Shown here piece by piece: positions 1 to 6,510 of a stretch of 10,629 bases of DNA. Below the pieces are notes generated by a model. That model made no database searches. It worked only from the letters and a program-made list of their open reading frames with translations, and was not told the DNA's origin. How positions within the stretch are numbered: position 1 is the stretch's first letter; each line of letters begins with the position of its first letter. A program made the position numbers and the translations under genes. Source of the stretch: Desulfobacula sp. (GTDB lineage Bacteria > Desulfobacterota > Desulfobacteria > Desulfobacterales > Desulfobacteraceae); the NCBI GenBank assembly GCA_029940235.1, contig JAOZRI010000059.1, positions 1 to 10,629 of the forward strand. The letters run 5' to 3'.

Positions 1-531
1 CATTTTGATATGTCTGAAAGTGACTTTAGAAAAAGGCAGCGGGTATAAAAAATGATCCCATAAAAATTTTAATTTTACTCCCTTATAATTGGGACTTACA
101 AGATAGAGTGGAACATTTGCTCTTTGAGCCAGAATAATTGCACCAGCTTTCATTTTATGCCTTGGGCCTCGAGACCCATCCGGAGTTAGGGCAACACTAT
201 TGCCCTCTTTTATCTCTTCAAGCAATTTTCCCAATGCCCATTTCCCACCTTTAGACGGAGAGCCATGGACTATTTTAAATCCCCAGGGAGACACAACATC
301 CGCTAAAGCAGAGCCGACATGATTCCTGGAAAACATAAGCACAAAATTTTTATGTCTCAAAAGTTTAATTATAGGTATTATTTCATTATGAAAAACAGCC
401 ACTATACAGGGCTGAACAAAATCAATATCATTTTTATAAATCAATGTTTTTCTTATGAAAAAAATAACTCTGATTGATAATGAGATAAATTTTCTTAATA
501 ACATTCTGGATATTCTTGTCTCTTTAGCCAC
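1..531 (-). CDS. DUF374 / LpxJ-type lipid A acyltransferase, 3' end cut by window
   Basis: The visible 177 residues match the DUF374 (PF04028) lysophospholipid-acyltransferase-like family, which includes the late lipid A acyltransferase LpxJ of Campylobacter and Helicobacter. What I see: a short hydrophobic N-terminal stretch (about residues 15-25), FHNE at 47-50 as the acyltransferase His motif, SRNHVGS at 68-74, a GSPSKGG segment at 90-96 and the hallmark TPDGSRGPR at 116-124. It probably transfers an acyl chain to a lipid A precursor at the inner membrane. I chose GTG at 531 because GAGG (541-538) lies 6 nt upstream. An in-frame GTG at 543 has no such site, and ATG at 504 is a weaker alternative; an upstream in-frame TAA excludes a much longer protein. 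The C-terminus lies beyond the left edge. It sits 177 nt downstream of the last kinase gene, so it may have its own promoter. The family call is firm; the acylation position and chain are unknown. Confidence 0.85.
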   Translation of the reverse strand, partial: MAKETRISRMLLRKFISLSIRVIFFIRKTLIYKNDIDFVQPCIVAVFHNEIIPIIKLLRHKNFVLMFSRNHVGSALADVVSPWGFKIVHGSPSKGGKWALGKLLEEIKEGNSVALTPDGSRGPRHKMKAGAIILAQRANVPLYLVSPNYKGVKLKFLWDHFLYPLPFSKVTFRHIKM

Positions 532-708
532 AGTTGTCCTCACATTTGCGAATATATTGAAATATTTTGTTTTTTAAATAATGAAAGTTTACTTTCGTAT
601 AATTATCATTTTATACACTAACAAAACAAATACCAATAACTCAATAAAAAATATACGACCTATCATCCCAATCCCATGGCACTTCCAATTACTAATCGTG
701 ATTCACCC
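532..708. other. AT-rich intergenic gap before the DUF374 gene
   Basis: This is the largest gene-free gap in the window. Read on the minus strand it has a moderately G-rich start (including GGGATTGGGAT, a short direct repeat), then a very AT-rich stretch. Promoter-like hexamers exist, for example TTGTTA, 17 nt, TATACG, and a TATAAA, but none stands out from the AT background. I see no GC-rich hairpin followed by a T-run, so no clear terminator. A possible 25-codon membrane ORF (separate entry) lies inside it. Confidence 0.5.
589..666 (-). CDS. possible 25-residue single-span membrane peptide
   Basis: A short reading frame runs from ATG at 666 to TAA at 589, coding 25 residues: MIGR, a hydrophobic core rich in Ile, Leu, Val and Phe (about residues 5-18), then a basic tail ending IIIRK. 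That layout would suit one transmembrane helix. GGGA lies 5 nt upstream of the ATG as a weak ribosome site. The frame is open for another 13 codons upstream, back to a TGA, with no usual start codon. AT-rich DNA yields hydrophobic short ORFs by chance, and I recognise no family. It could equally be spacer or the decayed remnant of a larger gene. Confidence 0.2.
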   Translation of the reverse strand: MIGRIFFIELLVFVLLVYKMIIIRK

Positions 709-1473
709 TCAAATAAGAGCGTATAATTTATGTGCAAACGAGCAATTGCTCAGGTCACCACTGCCCGATGAGAGATAACTATCAAGAAAAATTTGCATAT
801 TGGTATCAGAGAGAGTCCCACGCCTGCGAATGAAACGTTCAATCTCTTTATACATGGCAGTTTTTTTCCATGGCCGCCAGATCAATTTCTCAAGATCAAT
901 TAAACATACATCCACTATGGAACCTTCTATGGAATAAAAAAGATGTTTTGGATACAAAGAGTTGTGAAAATAGTTATTATCATTTAACTTTCGGGTAACA
1001 GCTCCACAACGTGCCATCAGCTGTTTCTGCATCCTGGGATTCAAATGGTCAATACCAGAATCAAGGCTGACATAATTGCTCAGTGCTTTTGTAACCAGGA
1101 TAGATTGGTGCTTGCCTTTAACATAACGTTCTGCAAAATAGAGTGGTGTTATTGTCGGTACTGAAAGCTTATAAAGTATCTGGATATTTTGAAATTCTTT
1201 TTTAAAAGTTGGAATGCCGGACACTGGATGAAATAGAGTTCGCTTCTTATAATCTTCCTGCCTTTTAATATACATTGAAACAGCTTTGCCTCCTTTTTTT
1301 TCAAGCTTTAGAAAAGAGACCCCGCTCCAGCCAGTTCCACGATGATTCAATTCATCAATAAAAGGAGCATCAATTTTCCACCACGCTTCAAAATCAACCA
1401 ATCCATGTTGAAAAAAAACATCCTTCAAATCTGTATCAATATATAAAGAACTCTTTTTAAATTGTTTGGGCAT
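709..1473 (-). CDS. InaA/WapQ-like LPS core kinase-fold protein lacking the usual catalytic Asp
   Basis: This 254-residue protein belongs to the LPS kinase (Kdo/WaaP, PF06293; InaA-like) group. Seen: an N-terminal FEAWW (28-32), GTGWSGVS (46-53), a Lys in IKRQ (K70) that should be the ATP-anchoring Lys, GIPTFKKEF (86-94), a catalytic-loop equivalent H170-N-S-L-Y-P-K-H177, and a metal-binding D193-L-E-K. In the canonical HRDxxxxN loop the third position is Asp; here it is Ser172, and the final Asn is His177. As I recall, relatives with HGCLYPKH share this loss, so it is a family trait rather than fresh decay. The likely role is modification of a core sugar by phosphate, or a non-catalytic partner role; the substrate is unknown. 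It starts 5 nt after the stop of the preceding kinase gene, so the two are co-transcribed. No good Shine-Dalgarno site is visible before the ATG. Confidence 0.85.
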   Translation of the reverse strand: MPKQFKKSSLYIDTDLKDVFFQHGLVDFEAWWKIDAPFIDELNHRGTGWSGVSFLKLEKKGGKAVSMYIKRQEDYKKRTLFHPVSGIPTFKKEFQNIQILYKLSVPTITPLYFAERYVKGKHQSILVTKALSNYVSLDSGIDHLNPRMQKQLMARCGAVTRKLNDNNYFHNSLYPKHLFYSIEGSIVDVCLIDLEKLIWRPWKKTAMYKEIERFIRRRGTLSDTNMQIFLDSYLSSGSGDLSNCSFAHKLYALI

Positions 1474-1478
1474 AATTT

Positions 1479-2303
1479 TTACATTTTCAAACGCTTATAA
1501 AATGTCACTATTTTCTTTATCAGTTTCTTATCTTCTTTAGATAAATCATCTCTGCCAGTATAGTTTTTATAAAACCTTAATCTTGTGGCAGGAGAGAGAT
1601 GATATCTTGCAATTTTATCCAGACAAGCCAGATCTTTTATTTTCCCATGTGTAAATAGAGGAAAAATTACTTTTTTCCCACTGGGGCAGTCAATAAAATA
1701 TACTTCTGGTTTTTCACCTTTGGTAACAAGTATATTGCGCCATTTCATGTCCACATGAATGAATCTATTTGCATGGAGCCGCCTTGCATATTCAGAGTAT
1801 AAAAAGCCAACACGTTCCATCCAGGCCTTATTTTTTAAACGCTTTGAACCTTTTTGTGCAAGGTAAGCAAGATCTGTTGAATCTGGAACCTCTTTTGTTA
1901 TCAAAGCACCACGTTTAAATATTCCAAAACAGATTTCCTGGCCGCATGCCACAATTTCCGGCACTGGAATGCCTAAGCTATCAAAAAAAATCAGGTTTTC
2001 CCAGTCAGCACGTATCCTGCTTCGTCCAATATAACGTCTGATCCTTTTTCCTCCTGCTGTGTAAGTTTTTACATAATAACACTGTCCATCTATAAAGACT
2101 TTTATGACACGACTTATGGGGTCTGAAGATATCTGCTCACCCCTGCATGAAAACACATTGTCAAGGTCATTGAACAACAGCCCGGTTTTATCTCCATATT
2201 TTTTGGAGACATACCAGAATGATGTATATTTTTTTAAAGTTTTTTTTATTTTTAGGCTCCTTTTTTCCATGAAAATCTTTGCAAACCTATCATTGGCTTT
2301 CAT
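1479..2303 (-). CDS. WaaP/WapP-like LPS core kinase
   Basis: This 274-residue kinase-fold protein is of the LPS-core kinase type. Seen: K79 in YYVKTY as the likely ATP-anchoring Lys, a basic segment GKRIRRYIGRSRIRAD (85-100) followed by E102 as a helix-C acid candidate, the hinge region near ITKEVPD (135-141), an intact catalytic loop H183-V-D185-M-K-W-R-N190, and the metal-binding D205 in FIDCPSG. It should be an active phosphotransferase on a core sugar, acting on the cytoplasmic face of the inner membrane. The DMKWRN plus DCPSG signature recalls Pseudomonas WapP-like kinases, though I cannot assign the target. A sigma-70-type promoter lies just upstream. With a transcription start near 2313, ATG 2303 would have a leader of about 10 nt and no ribosome site, so ATG 2270 (residue 12) is a credible alternative start. 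The lysine-rich first 30 residues come from A-runs. Confidence 0.85.
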   Translation of the reverse strand: MKANDRFAKIFMEKRSLKIKKTLKKYTSFWYVSKKYGDKTGLLFNDLDNVFSCRGEQISSDPISRVIKVFIDGQCYYVKTYTAGGKRIRRYIGRSRIRADWENLIFFDSLGIPVPEIVACGQEICFGIFKRGALITKEVPDSTDLAYLAQKGSKRLKNKAWMERVGFLYSEYARRLHANRFIHVDMKWRNILVTKGEKPEVYFIDCPSGKKVIFPLFTHGKIKDLACLDKIARYHLSPATRLRFYKNYTGRDDLSKEDKKLIKKIVTFYKRLKM

Positions 2304-2319
2304 GATATGAAAAAAACGA

Positions 2320-2348
2320 ATTTAAGCCAGTGACCTGGTTTTTGTCAA
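2320..2348 (-). promoter_or_regulatory. sigma-70-type promoter for the distal kinase pair
   Basis: On the minus strand TTGACA (2348-2343) is followed by exactly 17 nt and then TTAAAT (2325-2320), in the only sizeable gap (76 nt) among the kinase genes. The -35 box is perfect and the -10 has four of six consensus bases. Predicted transcription start is about 2313. The spacer contains the small inverted repeat CCAG-gtca-CTGG, which could be an operator half-pair or chance. It would let the two following kinase genes be expressed apart from the main operon. Confidence 0.5.
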
Positions 2349-2379
2349 GTAGAACCAAAATATTTCTTTATGCTGTAAC

Positions 2380-3057
2380 TCAATCAGCCCACATTAATAA
2401 AACTTTTTTCCTGAAATTGAGGCTGTTTCTTTTAGATCCAAATTGCACATTTTCCACATATTTATCCAGAAAAAGCTCCATGGAGACCGATGCAATGGCT
2501 TGTCTGTCTTCTTTGTAATGGAGTATTGGTTTAAAATTTCTTGCACGTTTGAATCGATTCAAAGGTGAAGAAGAGTAAAAAAGATCTGTTACATCTATAA
2601 GTCCAAATCTCCCCTGGGATGTGACAATAACATTATTAAAATGTATTGCTCTAAAATAGATTCCACTATTATGGAGATGGGCAAGAAAGCAGGCAAACTC
2701 CAAAACAAATTTTTCTCTACTATTTTTATCATTCAGCAAATCTCTTAAAGAGTCTCCTTCAAGGGGCTGGTATATAATCAGATCCCGTTTGATTGAAGGT
2801 ACTTTATAGGTATTAATAATCTGGACAGTGGGAATATTTTTTTTTTGTAATATTTCTACAGCCCGGACAAATCTTTTTGCATATGGCCAGATAAGTGCGG
2901 AGGAGAATACTCTTTTCAAACGAAAAAGTTTTGCAATTCGACCATCATTCAACCTTATTACTTTATCACCAAACGTATCTTTTGTAAGAACCTCGCCATT
3001 TTTGATCAAGGCCGCAAAGTCATGTTTATTAAGGTTTTTCCATTTACTGAATCTAAT
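2380..3057 (-). CDS. small LPS-kinase-like (toluene-tolerance/InaA-type) protein, probable ATT start
   Basis: This kinase-fold protein has 225 residues with the start proposed here. Seen (long numbering): GEVLTKD (21-27), GDKVIRLNDGR (30-40), the candidate ATP Lys at K43 in AKLF, SSALIWPYAKRF (52-63), the loop YFRAIHFNN (134-142) where HRD has become F-R-A137, and a metal-binding D155 in LIDV. The layout resembles proteins annotated as toluene-tolerance or InaA-type kinases, whose loop typically reads YFRSLHxGN, so absence of the Asp is characteristic. The start is unusual. The first ordinary start in frame is TTG at 3009, which would cut off RFSKWKNLNKHDFAA, a segment that aligns with the usual N-terminus of relatives. 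AGGAG (3068-3064) sits 6 nt before ATT at 3057, directly after the stop of the preceding gene. It lies 11 nt after the dual kinase gene and contains an A10 tract. The molecular role is unknown; a core phosphorylation or accessory function fits. Confidence 0.8.
   Translation of the reverse strand: MRFSKWKNLNKHDFAALIKNGEVLTKDTFGDKVIRLNDGRIAKLFRLKRVFSSALIWPYAKRFVRAVEILQKKNIPTVQIINTYKVPSIKRDLIIYQPLEGDSLRDLLNDKNSREKFVLEFACFLAHLHNSGIYFRAIHFNNVIVTSQGRFGLIDVTDLFYSSSPLNRFKRARNFKPILHYKEDRQAIASVSMELFLDKYVENVQFGSKRNSLNFRKKVLLMWAD
2837..2846 (-). repeat. A10 homopolymer tract inside a kinase gene
   Basis: Ten consecutive A residues on the coding strand encode part of the LQKKNIP segment of the small kinase-like protein. 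Tracts of this length can provoke polymerase slippage, giving mixed-frame transcripts or phase variation. In this AT-rich DNA it may be neutral. Confidence 0.6.
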
Positions 3058-3068
3058 TTTTATCTCCT
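3055..3068 (-). promoter_or_regulatory. AGGAG ribosome binding site with ATT start codon
   Basis: On the minus strand AGGAG (3068-3064), six nt (ATAAAA), then ATT (3057-3055) opening the frame R-F-S-K-W-K. There is no ATG, GTG or TTG at suitable spacing in this frame; the next accepted start, TTG 3009, has no comparable site. This is one of the strongest Shine-Dalgarno sequences in the window, so translation very likely starts here. Confidence 0.55.
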
Positions 3069-4556
3069 TTAATCTTGCAACTCTTTAAATAATTCAACTA
3101 TTTGAAAATTATTTTTCCAGTTTTTCATAAACCTGTTTATATCCTTTTTCCAGGCATGGGAAAACAAAAATTTGCTTTTATGCCAACTCATGGAATCAAG
3201 GTCTATGAAATAAGGCGTGTTATCTTGAATGATAATATTAGTTGCCTTCATATCTCCGTGACTGATCTTTAGAAATTTAAACTTCTTAAATACTTCTATT
3301 ATTGATTCAGAAGTAATTTTAACATCTTCAGCTTTTGCACCACATAAAAATTTTCTGGCACTCTCCCCTTTTATATATTCACAAATAAAAAAAGCCTTAT
3401 TCCTAAAAGGCCCAAATCTTACCTCTTTTATGGCTATGGGTTTTGGAGTGTTTATTCTGCTTTTCATGAGAAGATGTGCACTGCGCCACGATATATCTGC
3501 CCGGGATTTTTTAAAAGCAAGCCTTAATGCATGGAATCTGTTTTTCATATTATAGCGCTTTACCACAAGTTCAATCCCATCAATTTTATACAATACAAGA
3601 GTTGCAGTATTCCCGGCTTTCAAAAGCGAGGCTCCGGGATTATCAAATGCAATGTCTGGGTTTTGTAAAAAAGATTCCATTTCCGGGGTGTAATATTTCC
3701 TATGGCAGAGCAAAAAAGATGAAAATGATTTTTGACATATAATTTTAGTAGAATTTCTATAAATTTTTTTTAAATATTTGACTGTCCTTAATCCATGGCT
3801 TTTTTTAATTAATTGTTCAAGTGTATCTGCCACTTGACTTATATTGTTATATTTTCGGATCCCGGCATAGGCCCGGGCAAGATCATATAAGAGATTTTTG
3901 CTCTGGATATTAATCTGGGAGAGCATTACTGATAAATTTTCAAGGCTGAGATGTTTTTTAAGGGGTCTGGCACTTATCTGCTTGATTGAAGCTCCATCCA
4001 GAGCATATATTGTATCATTTTTTAATAAAAAGTTGTCAGGGTGAAGATCACTATGTAGTATACCTTTGTGGTGAATTCTGGCAATGAGCCTGACAAGGGG
4101 TATAAGATATTTTTTACAACTGGCCTGTGGGCTAAGTGTGTCCTTTTGGCTAAGCGTTATTTTCAGACTATTTGAGTCTACATATGGATCAAATTCAAAT
4201 ATTTTACCAAGGTCTATTGAGCTGTCAATAAACTCAAAAATCAGGATATGGCTTTTAAGTTCTTTACAAAATCTGGAGTATAAAATTGTACTTGTGGGAA
4301 TTTTGGCCTGTTTTAACAACCCATTGCCAATGATCTCTTTTTTTACATGTTTTTTATATCTAAAAGGCTTAAAAAAAAATTTTGCCACTACTTTTTTTTC
4401 ACACCAGAGGCCTGAAAAAACTGCTCTTCTTCCTGGAATAAATCGCAATAGCTTATTGCATTGCAAATGGTGGCTATCATTGATTAATGCAAGTTCAAAA
4501 GGAATTATAAGCTTTTTTTTTCCAATAACTATATCTTTAACATCCAGCCTACCCAT
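3069..4556 (-). CDS. tandem two-domain LPS core kinase
   Basis: This 495-residue protein carries two kinase folds in tandem. The first (about residues 25-240) has K59 in VVAK, the catalytic loop H168-S-D170-L-H-P-D-N175 and the metal-binding D187 in ALDGA. The second (about residues 300-480) has GNTATLVLY (315-323) as a glycine-loop equivalent, K333 in VVKRYN, the loop H433-G-D435-M-K-A-T-N440 and D452 in FIDLDSM. Both domains keep every key residue, so both may be active. The general layout resembles the large two-domain kinase-like protein next to wapP/wapQ in the Pseudomonas core cluster (PA5006, from memory). I chose ATG 4556, which overlaps the waaP stop by 8 nt (ATGGGTAG) and has GGGA 7 nt upstream. 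A longer frame from 4694 would overlap waaP by 146 nt and adds residues with no kinase character. A9 and T9 runs occur near the 5' end. Both substrates are unknown. Confidence 0.85.
   Translation of the reverse strand: MGRLDVKDIVIGKKKLIIPFELALINDSHHLQCNKLLRFIPGRRAVFSGLWCEKKVVAKFFFKPFRYKKHVKKEIIGNGLLKQAKIPTSTILYSRFCKELKSHILIFEFIDSSIDLGKIFEFDPYVDSNSLKITLSQKDTLSPQASCKKYLIPLVRLIARIHHKGILHSDLHPDNFLLKNDTIYALDGASIKQISARPLKKHLSLENLSVMLSQINIQSKNLLYDLARAYAGIRKYNNISQVADTLEQLIKKSHGLRTVKYLKKIYRNSTKIICQKSFSSFLLCHRKYYTPEMESFLQNPDIAFDNPGASLLKAGNTATLVLYKIDGIELVVKRYNMKNRFHALRLAFKKSRADISWRSAHLLMKSRINTPKPIAIKEVRFGPFRNKAFFICEYIKGESARKFLCGAKAEDVKITSESIIEVFKKFKFLKISHGDMKATNIIIQDNTPYFIDLDSMSWHKSKFLFSHAWKKDINRFMKNWKNNFQIVELFKELQD
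4513..4521 (-). repeat. A9 homopolymer tract near the start of the tandem kinase
   Basis: Nine A residues on the coding strand encode the GKKKL segment at about codons 12-15. A second run of nine T (4371-4379) encodes three Phe at about codons 60-62. Slippage in the first tract would abolish nearly the whole protein. Confidence 0.6.
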
Positions 4557-5385
4557 ATAATTTTCCCATGTCTGGCGGGTTTGTATTGAATTGTTTTTTA
4601 TAAAGCCCAATGGCACGTCTTTTAACAAGCCACCAGAAAATTTTATTTTCTGCCATGGATTTTTTGGCTGTTGTATTGTGATAATTTTTTGCAAACAGCA
4701 GTAAATCTTCTTTTGTAAGACCTATATTCATACTTGAAAACATGATGGCTGAAATATCTTTAACCCGCCAGCGCCATGGGGTTGACGGCCTGATCTGCAC
4801 ACGATGTAAATCTATGAGAAAAAGTCTAAGGTTATCAGGATCAATGTTGTCATCACCATTTGACAGGTCAAGCAGAAAATGGCAGATATAAAAATCCCTA
4901 TGGTTGAAACCATTTCCATGGATGGTCCGTGCTATCTTGGCAATCTTTATTATCAGGGCATTTTTAATTTTTTGGGATGGTGGGTTTGACGGCCAGTTTT
5001 TACAATAGTTCTCAAGACTTATAGTATTTTTTAACTCATCTGTAATAACAAAGGATTGTATTCTGGCGGGATTCTTCCCCCTTTTACCATATCCCACAAG
5101 ATGCATTGTATCCACTCCAAGGCTGTCCAATTTTTGTATGGCTTTCCACTCGTTCTCGGCACTTAAAACAGGAGGTCTGCGAAATTGTAAAATATTTTTT
5201 ATGATCTTTTTCCAGCCAACACCTTGATGGAATTTTCCAAAATAGTGTTTTCCTCCCAATTCAAACCGAAAAGTTCTTCGTCCATCTTTTTCACTGAATA
5301 TTGGCCCATCAAGTTTGAACAGACCTTTAAAAGCATCTTTTTCACTATTCCAGTATTTTCCCCACTTTTTGGGTAAATTAATCAT
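4549..5385 (-). CDS. waaP: LPS core heptose(I) kinase WaaP
   Basis: WaaP (RfaP) phosphorylates heptose I of the LPS inner core, a modification linked to outer-membrane integrity in enterics and Pseudomonas. The 278-residue protein matches E. coli WaaP along its length: FGKFHQGVGWKKIIKN (49-64, with K51 as the ATP Lys), GVDTMHLVGYGKRGKNP (90-106), TISLENYC (121-128), the diagnostic catalytic loop NHRDFYICHFLL (161-172, D164) and LIDLHRVQIRP (190-200, D192), then SSMNIGLT (217-224). The loop's final Asn is replaced by His169, as is normal for WaaP. ATG 5385 is chosen because its ATGA overlaps the waaG stop and GAGG (5396-5393) lies 7 nt upstream; the in-frame GTG at 5391 is only 1 nt from that site. 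It follows waaG directly, as in other core operons. This is one of the surest calls in the window. Confidence 0.96.
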   Translation of the reverse strand: MINLPKKWGKYWNSEKDAFKGLFKLDGPIFSEKDGRRTFRFELGGKHYFGKFHQGVGWKKIIKNILQFRRPPVLSAENEWKAIQKLDSLGVDTMHLVGYGKRGKNPARIQSFVITDELKNTISLENYCKNWPSNPPSQKIKNALIIKIAKIARTIHGNGFNHRDFYICHFLLDLSNGDDNIDPDNLRLFLIDLHRVQIRPSTPWRWRVKDISAIMFSSMNIGLTKEDLLLFAKNYHNTTAKKSMAENKIFWWLVKRRAIGLYKKQFNTNPPDMGKLYG

Positions 5386-6509
5386 GAACACACCTCTTCA
5401 ATGACATCCACAGCCCTTTGAGCCCGGCTGAAAACATCTGTTTTCTCTATATATTTTTTTGCATTCCTGCGCCATTGATTCTGCTTATTTGATGTCAGCA
5501 GAAATAATAAAATTTTATTAAGTTCTTTTTGCACAAAAGGAGATTTAATCACTTTTCCTGCCTTGGCTGATATCACATGAAAACTATACCCGCAGATATC
5601 TGTAGTTATCACTGGCAGATTTGCTGCCAGCGCCTCTACAATCACTGTTCCTGTATTCTCAATACGGGCTGGATGAAGCAGAAGGTCTGAAGCCATCAAA
5701 AGGGCTGGCACATCTTTTCTTGCACCTATAAACTTAACATGCCCCAACACATTTTCTCTTTTTGCAAGCCTTTTATAAGATCCTGGATTATCAATGCCTG
5801 CAACAAGCAAAATACTCTTTGATAAAAGATTTTTCGGCAAAGATGATAAAGCTCTGATTGCCCGATCAACTCCTTTTATCTTAAAATTGATACACACCAT
5901 TAAAATTATAATGTTATCCTGGGCAATATCAAGCTCGTTGCGTTTATCCATACGAATTTTTTCATGGTTTGCAGGAGGAATACAATCTGTTGAAATACCA
6001 GGAGGCATGATGTGAAACCTGTCACTGGCTGTCCTATAATAATCTTTATATAGTTGTTTCTCTTTTGGAGTTAATAATAAAATTTGAGTTTTTGCATCCT
6101 GTCGGAAAACAGAGTGTTCAAGTTTTATTAAAGTATTATATCGATTTGTAATGTGATGGAAAAAGCTGCGGTACTTCATCTTAGCTGCATATAAAACATC
6201 GGCAGCATAATACACATCCAGACCCGGCATTTTATTAAATCCAACAACAGCATCATATTGTTTTTTATTATAGCGTTTATTAAAACGTTCTGCAAAGGAT
6301 TGATATCTTTTATGATTACTAAAACCTGACACTGGAATAATTGTAATGTTGAGCCATTCAGGTTTTTCACCATCCCATGAAATGGTATACACATCAATAT
6401 GATATCCCCTTTTGATACACTCCTTTGATATATTCATGAAATTGACCTGGAGCCCTCCAAAAGGGAAATATTTAAAGAGGCAGAATGCCAATTTCAATTT
6501 TCTTTGCAT
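5382..6509 (-). CDS. waaG: LPS core glucosyltransferase I WaaG (GT4)
   Basis: WaaG adds the first outer-core glucose from UDP-glucose, alpha-1,3 to heptose II, at the cytoplasmic face of the inner membrane. The 375-residue protein (E. coli WaaG is 374) shows the WaaG N-terminus LAFCLFKYFPFGGLQ (7-21), GFNKMPGLDVYYAADVLY (90-107), MPPGI (168-172), KGVDRAI (212-218) and the GT-B retaining E284-x7-E292 pair in ENTGTVIVE, then CGYSFHVI near 306-313. One difference: the nucleotide-sugar loop usually reading GSDFxxKG is C206-I-N-F-K-I-K-G here, so donor handling might differ slightly. ATG 6509 lies 1 nt after the waaF stop and gives the family length; a GTG at 6527 would add six residues and overlap waaF by 17 nt. 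It overlaps waaP by 4 nt. The acceptor is inferred from WaaC/WaaF in the same operon. Confidence 0.94.
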   Translation of the reverse strand: MQRKLKLAFCLFKYFPFGGLQVNFMNISKECIKRGYHIDVYTISWDGEKPEWLNITIIPVSGFSNHKRYQSFAERFNKRYNKKQYDAVVGFNKMPGLDVYYAADVLYAAKMKYRSFFHHITNRYNTLIKLEHSVFRQDAKTQILLLTPKEKQLYKDYYRTASDRFHIMPPGISTDCIPPANHEKIRMDKRNELDIAQDNIIILMVCINFKIKGVDRAIRALSSLPKNLLSKSILLVAGIDNPGSYKRLAKRENVLGHVKFIGARKDVPALLMASDLLLHPARIENTGTVIVEALAANLPVITTDICGYSFHVISAKAGKVIKSPFVQKELNKILLFLLTSNKQNQWRRNAKKYIEKTDVFSRAQRAVDVIEEVCS

Positions 6510-6510
6510 T

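Noticed and set aside
532..708. Decayed glycosyltransferase or other gene remnant in the gap
   Set aside because: None of the three minus-strand frames gives a stretch I can match to a known family, so I report only the short open frame and composition.
2304..2379. Intrinsic terminator in the gap between kinase genes
   Set aside because: The only hairpin, CCAG-gtca-CTGG, has a 4-bp stem and the T-run is too far from it. The same bases fit a promoter spacer much better.
4084..4560. Plus-strand 158-codon open frame
   Set aside because: It is antisense to the tandem kinase, whose domains and active-site motifs are conserved. Its hydrophobic composition is what the reverse of a Lys-rich AT-rich gene gives, and no family is recognisable.
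4557..4694. Upstream in-frame extension of the tandem kinase to a start at 4694
   Set aside because: It would overlap the well-conserved 3' end of waaP by 146 nt and adds residues without kinase features. ATG 4556 has a GGGA site and a short 8-nt overlap typical of coupled genes.
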